Source: Aureimonas endophytica
Lineage (GTDB): Bacteria; Pseudomonadota; Alphaproteobacteria; Rhizobiales; Rhizobiaceae
Reading direction: 5' to 3'
DNA length: 64,000 nt
NCBI RefSeq assembly: GCF_014642635.1
Contig: NZ_BMIQ01000009.1
Location: 124,001 to 188,000, forward strand
In this document: in pieces, positions 59,719 through 64,000 of the stretch
Layout of the letters: each line of letters starts with the position of its first letter
Numbering within the stretch: the stretch's first letter is position 1
Translations under genes and position numbers: made by a program
The notes under the pieces: model-generated
What the model was told of the DNA's origin: nothing
Seen by the model: only the letters and a program-made list of their open reading frames with translations
Database searches by the model: none

Positions 59719-60894
59719 ATGCAAAATTCGATCTGGACCTATAGCTGGGACATCCAGGATGTCGGCATGGCGGAGTTCCTGGCCGACATCCGCGAGCGGG
59801 CGGGCGCCGATATGGTGAGCCTTGCCGTCTCCTATCATGCCGGCCGCTTCCTCCAGCCGCGCAGCCCGAAGCGCAAGGTCTATTTTCCCGAGGACGGCAC
59901 GGTCTACTACCGGCCCGACCCGGCGCTCTGGGATAAGGCGTCGATCGCGCCGCTCGTCGCCCGCAATGTCGAGGAGGGCGGCGACATGCTGGCGGCGCTC
60001 GTCGCCGAACGGGAAAGGGGCGGCCCGGCCGTCTCGGCCTGGACCGTCTGCCTCCACAACACTCGTCTCGGCCTGCTGCATCCGGGCGAGGTGACGCGCA
60101 CCGCCTTCGACGATGCGAATTCCTACAGCCTCTGCCCGTCGAGCCCGGCGGCGCGACGCTACGTGACGGGGCTCGTCCGCGACATCACCACGCGCTACCG
60201 GCCCGACCGGCTGGAACTGGAAAGCCCGAGCTTCATGGGCTTCGCCCACGGCTATCATCACGAGAAGGACGGCGTCGGACTGCTGCCGGAGGACGACTTC
60301 CTGCTCTCGCTCTGCTTCTGCCGCCATTGCACGGCGCAGGCGGGCGCCGCCGGCATCGACATGGCCGAGGCGCGGCGGATGGTGCGGGGCTTCGTCGCCG
60401 CCGCCTGCGAGCGCGCCGTGCCCGAACCCCAGTTGCCGGACTTTCCCGCGCGCGGCATCGACGCCTTCGCCCCCTGGCCGGCGCTCCACGAATTTCTCGC
60501 CTGGCGCCGGACGCCCGTCATGAGCCTCCTCGCCGAGATCCGGGCGGCGGCCGATCCGGCGACGCGGCTCGTCCTCGTCGAGGGACGCGACGCCTGGCTC
60601 GGCGGCGTCGATCTGGCCGAGGCCGGACGGCTCCTCGACGGTCTCGTCCTCTGCGCCTACGACATGGCGCCGGAGGCCGTCGCCCGCCTAGCGCGCGAGG
60701 GGCGGCGGCTGGTCGGGCCGGACCGCTTCCTCGGCCTCGGCTACCGCCTGTTCCATCCCGAAATGCGCGACGAGGCCGATTTCGTCGCCAAGGTCGCGGC
60801 GGGGCGGGCCGAGGGCGTCGACGGGCTGAACGTCTATAATTACGGGCTGGTGCCCCGGCCGCGCCTCGACTGGGTGCGGGCGGCGCTCGCCTGA
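59719..60894 (+). CDS. Uncharacterised protein, possible TIM-barrel glycoside-hydrolase-like enzyme
   Basis: A 391-residue protein with no clear name. It begins MQNSIWTYSWDIQDVGMAEF. A block reading LCPSSPAARRYVTGLVRDI, then DRLELESPSF and LLSLCFCRHCTAQAG, resembles bacterial TIM-barrel hydrolases in which acidic residues close a strand and a CxC-x2-C loop follows (cysteines near 200-206). This is resemblance only; no catalytic pair is assigned. There is no signal peptide. It lies between the exporter and an M81 peptidase on the same strand. Confidence 0.72.
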   Translation: MQNSIWTYSWDIQDVGMAEFLADIRERAGADMVSLAVSYHAGRFLQPRSPKRKVYFPEDGTVYYRPDPALWDKASIAPLVARNVEEGGDMLAALVAERERGGPAVSAWTVCLHNTRLGLLHPGEVTRTAFDDANSYSLCPSSPAARRYVTGLVRDITTRYRPDRLELESPSFMGFAHGYHHEKDGVGLLPEDDFLLSLCFCRHCTAQAGAAGIDMAEARRMVRGFVAAACERAVPEPQLPDFPARGIDAFAPWPALHEFLAWRRTPVMSLLAEIRAAADPATRLVLVEGRDAWLGGVDLAEAGRLLDGLVLCAYDMAPEAVARLAREGRRLVGPDRFLGLGYRLFHPEMRDEADFVAKVAAGRAEGVDGLNVYNYGLVPRPRLDWVRAALA

Positions 60895-60918
60895 AGCCCG
60901 GCCGGGAACTCTTCGCCC

Positions 60919-62403
60919 ATGCGCATTTTCACCGCTTCGCTCGCCACCGAGACCAACACCTTCTCGCCGGTGCCGACCGATCTCCATGCCTTCGAGGCGG
61001 CCTTCTATGCCGGGCCGGGCGAGCATCCCGACCGGCCGACGCTCTGCTCGTCGCCGGTGCCGATCCTGCGGCGGCGCGGCCGGGCCGAGGGCTTCACCGT
61101 GATCGAGGGCACGTCCTGCTGGGCCGAGCCCGCCGGCCTGATCCAGCGCCAGACCTATGAGCGGCTGCGCGACACGATCCTCGCCGAGTTGCAGGCCGCG
61201 CTGCCGGTCGACGGCGTCGTTCTCGGCCTGCATGGCGCGATGGTGGCGCAGGGCTACGACGATCCCGAAGGCGACCTCCTCCAGCGCGTGCGGGCCCTCG
61301 TCGGGCCGGACGTGACGGTGGCGGCCGAGTTCGACCCGCATTCGCATCTGACGCCGCTGCGCGTCGCCCAGCTCGACCTCTTCGCCGCCTTTCTGGAATT
61401 TCCCCATACCGATTTCGAGGAGCGCGGCGAGCATGTCGTCGATCTGGCGCTGCGCGCGATCCGGGGCGAGATCCGCCCGGTCATCTCGACCTTCGACTGC
61501 CGCATGATCACGATCTACCCGACGAGCCGCGAGCCGATGCGCGGCTTCGTCGACCGGCTGAAGGCGCTGGAAGGGCGGGACGGCATCCTGTCGATCTCGG
61601 TGATCCACGGCTTCATGGCCGGCGACGTGCCGGAGATGGGCACGCGCCTCGTCGTCGTCGCTGATGGCGACCGGGCGAAGGCCGAAGCGCTGGCGACGCG
61701 GCTGGGGCGCGAGCTCTACAAGCTGCGCCGCGACACGGCGATGCCGATGCTGGACACGGAGGCCGGGCTCGACCGCGCCCGGACGCTGCGCGCCGCCCGG
61801 CCCGGCAGGCCGGTGGTGCTTGCCGATGTCTGGGACAATCCCGGCGGCGGCGTTGCGGGCGACGGCACCCATGTCCTCCGGCGCATCGTCGAGCGCGGCG
61901 ACCAGGGCCGCGTCGGGCTCGCGACGATCTGGGACCCGGTGGCGGTGTCCTTCTGCCACGCGGCGGGGGAGGGGGCCGAACTCGCGCTGCGCTTCGGCGG
62001 CAAGTCCGGGCCGGAGGGCGGGGCGCCGCTCGACGCGCGGGTGAAGGTGCTCGGCCTCGCGGAGGCCGGCTGGCAGAGCTTCCGCAACAGCCGCGTGACG
62101 CTCGGCCGCGCCGCCGCGATCCGCCTTCTCGGCACCGAGATCGACGTGATCCTGATCACCGGCCGCACCCAGACCTACGAGCCCGACATCTTCGCCAATA
62201 TGGGTCTCGACTTCGCCGCCAAGGACCTCCTGGTGGTCAAGTCCACCAATCACTTCCATGCCGGCTTCGCGCCGGTCGCCGCCGAGATCGTCTATGTCGC
62301 GGCGCCGACCTCCTATCCGACCGATCCGGCGAGGACGCCCTATGCCAAGGCGAGAGGCGACCTCTGGCCGCGCCATCCCGATCCGCTCGGCCTCGATGGC
62401 TGA
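60919..62403 (+). CDS. M81-family metallopeptidase (microcystinase C / MlrC-like)
   Basis: A 494-residue protein of the MlrC family. The start MRIFTASLATETNTFSPVPT is the family signature. Other landmarks are VLGLHGAMVAQGYDDPEGD near 106-124, FDPHSHLTP near 138-146 with probable zinc ligands, and HTDFEERG. MlrC opens small peptides in microcystin breakdown, but homologs occur beside many peptide and amide pathways. It starts 24 bp after the TIM-barrel-like gene, so they are probably co-transcribed. No signal peptide. Confidence 0.9.
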   Translation: MRIFTASLATETNTFSPVPTDLHAFEAAFYAGPGEHPDRPTLCSSPVPILRRRGRAEGFTVIEGTSCWAEPAGLIQRQTYERLRDTILAELQAALPVDGVVLGLHGAMVAQGYDDPEGDLLQRVRALVGPDVTVAAEFDPHSHLTPLRVAQLDLFAAFLEFPHTDFEERGEHVVDLALRAIRGEIRPVISTFDCRMITIYPTSREPMRGFVDRLKALEGRDGILSISVIHGFMAGDVPEMGTRLVVVADGDRAKAEALATRLGRELYKLRRDTAMPMLDTEAGLDRARTLRAARPGRPVVLADVWDNPGGGVAGDGTHVLRRIVERGDQGRVGLATIWDPVAVSFCHAAGEGAELALRFGGKSGPEGGAPLDARVKVLGLAEAGWQSFRNSRVTLGRAAAIRLLGTEIDVILITGRTQTYEPDIFANMGLDFAAKDLLVVKSTNHFHAGFAPVAAEIVYVAAPTSYPTDPARTPYAKARGDLWPRHPDPLGLDG

Positions 62404-62429
62404 CGCGCGGGACGAGGCGCCGCCCGCCG

Positions 62430-63002
62430 TCACCGCCGCCGGCTCAACCGGTAGACGCTGGCCGGCGGCAGGTTGCCGACCACCGAGCCGATGCGGACGG
62501 CCGAAAGGCCGAGCCGGTCGAGGATCGCGTCCGGCACCGGGCAGCGCCAGGCATAGGTGAACTGGTAGAAGGCGCCGCCGCGCTCCATCGCAGCGAAGGC
62601 GGTGCGCAGGACCCCGATCACCCGTTTCGGCCCCATCGAGAGCAGCGGCAGGCCGCTGACCGTCGCCGCGTGGCGGCGGGCGGGCAGAAGGGCGCCGAGC
62701 TCGCGCCGCGCGGCGTCCGCCCGCACCAGCACCGCGCCGGGATAGCGCGCGGCGAGCAGCCTCGCGAAATCCTCGCCCATCTCCACCAGCGTCAGGTCCC
62801 GTTCCTCGAAGCCTTTCGCGACGAGGGCGGCGGTGAAGGCGCCGGTGCCGGGCCCGAGTTCGAGGACCGCCCCCATGCCGGGGCGCAATTCGCCGGTGAT
62901 GAGCCGCGCCAGCGCGCCGCTCGACGGGGCGACGGCGGCGACGCGCAGCGGATCGCGCAGCCAGGCCTGGAAGAAGGAGGACCGATCGGCCGAGATCAGC
63001 AT
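62430..63002 (-). CDS. PmtA-like SAM-dependent phospholipid N-methyltransferase
   Basis: A 190-residue class I methyltransferase. Motif I is VLELGPGTGAFT near 46-57. The start (SSFFQAWLRDPLRVAAVAPSSG) and end (VGNLPPASVYRLSRR) parallel Sinorhizobium PmtA, which methylates phosphatidylethanolamine towards phosphatidylcholine. A wider methyltransferase role cannot be ruled out. It overlaps the DedA gene by seven bases, so the two membrane-linked genes are coupled. Confidence 0.82.
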   Translation of the reverse strand: MLISADRSSFFQAWLRDPLRVAAVAPSSGALARLITGELRPGMGAVLELGPGTGAFTAALVAKGFEERDLTLVEMGEDFARLLAARYPGAVLVRADAARRELGALLPARRHAATVSGLPLLSMGPKRVIGVLRTAFAAMERGGAFYQFTYAWRCPVPDAILDRLGLSAVRIGSVVGNLPPASVYRLSRRR

Positions 63003-63652
63003 GGCGTCACCTTGCGAGGGAGGGGGCCGCGCGCGCCGCCGTCCCGCCGGGCGAAGCGGCGCCAGGCCAGGAAAACGAGGGCTTCGACGGCGAGAAGCGC
63101 GACCAGGACGAGAAGCGCGACCCAGGAGCCGTTGACATCGGCATCCAGCCGGCCGCTCGCATAGCCGATGCCGATGAAGGCGCCGTTCCAGAGGGTCACG
63201 CCCGCCGTCGTGGCGAGCAGGAAGGAGCGGTGGTCGAGCCGGACCAGCCCGGCGAGCCCCGGCGCCAGGAGCCGGATGGTCGGGACGAGCTGCGCCGTGA
63301 AGACGAGAAGGCCCTGGCGGCTCTCGATCCGCGCCGTCCAGCCGTCGACGGTGGCGGCGGAGATCCGCACCAGCCGCGCCATGGCGAGGATCAGCCGGCG
63401 CGAGCGCGCCGCGCCGAGCCGGGCGACGAGGGCGTAGAGAAGGAGGCTGCCGCCGACGCTGCCGGCGATGGAGGCGGCGAGCGCCTGCGGCAGCGGCCAG
63501 TGGCCTTCCGCCGCCGCGAGGCCGATGGCGACGAGCAGGCCGTAGGAGGGCAGGACCGGAACGAAGCGTTCCGACAGGGACAGCGCGAGGAGGCCGCAGG
63601 TGCCATAGGCCGCGACCCACCCCATGGCCGCGCCGACGGGATCGATGTCCAT
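62996..63652 (-). CDS. DedA-family membrane protein
   Basis: A 218-residue inner-membrane protein. After the first span, the family patterns are ERFVPVLPSYGLLVAIG (about 25-41), GSVGGSLLLYALVARLGAARSRR and FTAQLVPTIRLLAPGLAGLVRLD (about 112-134; the R and P residues are conserved in DedA). DedA proteins help move lipids and keep membrane potential. The start MDIDPVGAAMGW was chosen because earlier in-frame codons are Arg/Pro-rich and not membrane-like. It is followed, with a seven-base overlap, by the PmtA-like gene. Confidence 0.88.
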   Translation of the reverse strand: MDIDPVGAAMGWVAAYGTCGLLALSLSERFVPVLPSYGLLVAIGLAAAEGHWPLPQALAASIAGSVGGSLLLYALVARLGAARSRRLILAMARLVRISAATVDGWTARIESRQGLLVFTAQLVPTIRLLAPGLAGLVRLDHRSFLLATTAGVTLWNGAFIGIGYASGRLDADVNGSWVALLVLVALLAVEALVFLAWRRFARRDGGARGPLPRKVTPC

Positions 63653-63714
63653 GGGCCAATCCGGTTCGGGGAAAAGGAATGGGAGGGCGGTGCCGGCGCT
63701 GGTCCGGCGCCGGG

Positions 63715-63852
63715 TCAGGAGGCAAAGGCGAGGCCTTCGGCATGGACGGCGCGGATGGCCGGCCGGCCCTCGGCGCCGGCCGGGAAGCGCATCGTCGCCG
63801 CGACGCGGTCGCCGCGCGAGCGGCAGGTGAGGAGGCAGATTGTCCCGGACAT
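63715..63852 (-). CDS. Possible small protein, hypothetical
   Basis: A 45-codon ORF beginning MSGTICLLTCRSRGDRVAATM, with GGGAG eight bases before its ATG. It is basic with two cysteines and no recognised family. It is included only because of the ribosome binding site and its position upstream of the DedA gene on the same strand; it could be chance. Confidence 0.3.
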   Translation of the reverse strand: MSGTICLLTCRSRGDRVAATMRFPAGAEGRPAIRAVHAEGLAFAS

Positions 63853-64000
63853 GAAGGATGCTCCCGCGCAAGGGCCGCGAGACTTGCCCGGCGACCGATG
63901 CCGCGATTTGACCATCCCCGCCGGCCCGGCGCCCTCGCCCTTCCCGCCAATCGTCTGGCAGGCGACGCCAAGCCGCCGGCCGGCGCGGGAAGATGGCAGG

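Overview
This is a GC-rich (by eye high-60s % GC) chromosomal window with dense, mostly vegetative genes. It looks like an alphaproteobacterium of the Hyphomicrobiales/Rhizobiales. The pointers are a CarD regulator beside a second RpoH-type sigma factor, a GGAAC-N17-CGTT (EcfG-type) promoter, the phaR/phaA/phaB polyhydroxybutyrate genes, a DUF2126 transglutaminase plus permuted ATP-grasp/alpha-E operon, a PmtA-like methyltransferase, a DUF3309 mini-protein and a 7Fe ferredoxin. The genus cannot be fixed from sequence alone. I see no prophage, insertion sequence or CRISPR array.

Layout. 1-2.3 kb: tail of a probable trehalose synthase/maltokinase gene, then glgB. 2.1-4.8 kb: two tandem membrane diguanylate cyclases running back towards glgB. 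4.8-11.6 kb (minus): a three-gene operon of transglutaminase-DUF2126, permuted ATP-grasp/alpha-E fusion, and a second transglutaminase, a predicted peptide-ligating system. A zinc-ribbon metallopeptidase lies divergently. 13.1-19.5 kb: treZ-malQ-treY, which turn alpha-glucan into trehalose and recycle maltodextrin. They are followed by a ThuA-type protein and a Gfo/Idh/MocA dehydrogenase. 21.4-22.4 kb: prephenate dehydrogenase behind a 16-residue leader ORF with tandem Tyr codons and two hairpins, a candidate tyrosine attenuator. 22.4-29.9 kb: LysE and EamA transporters, pyruvate carboxylase, a DeoR regulator with a palindrome at its start, and an MFS carrier. 29.9-34.4 kb: two mini membrane proteins, ispG, a lytic transglycosylase, a farnesyl-diphosphate-type synthase and mtgA.

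34.4-39.9 kb: amylosucrase, rpmF, phaR, phaA, a small secreted Cys protein and phaB. 40-46.4 kb: Suv3-like helicase, S4 protein, fdxA, carD and rpoH2, with clear promoters and a terminator. 46.5-48.9 kb: a divergent MFS/LysR pair. 49-55 kb: M48 lipoprotein protease, thiQ-thiP-thiB behind a TPP riboswitch, and divergent thiN. 55-56.7 kb: tRNA-Arg(CCT), a cold-shock gene, a small basic protein, rpsU and a mini lipoprotein. 56.9-62.4 kb: an aminopropyltransferase-fold protein overlapping an ABC exporter, then an uncharacterised TIM-barrel-like protein and an M81 peptidase. 62.4-63.7 kb: PmtA-like methyltransferase and a DedA protein.

The main themes are carbon storage and osmoprotection (glycogen, trehalose, sucrose-derived glucan, PHB), stress control (EcfG to RpoH2, CarD), cell-wall and isoprenoid upkeep, and thiamine supply. 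Product names rest on motif recognition from the translated sequence; no database search was run.
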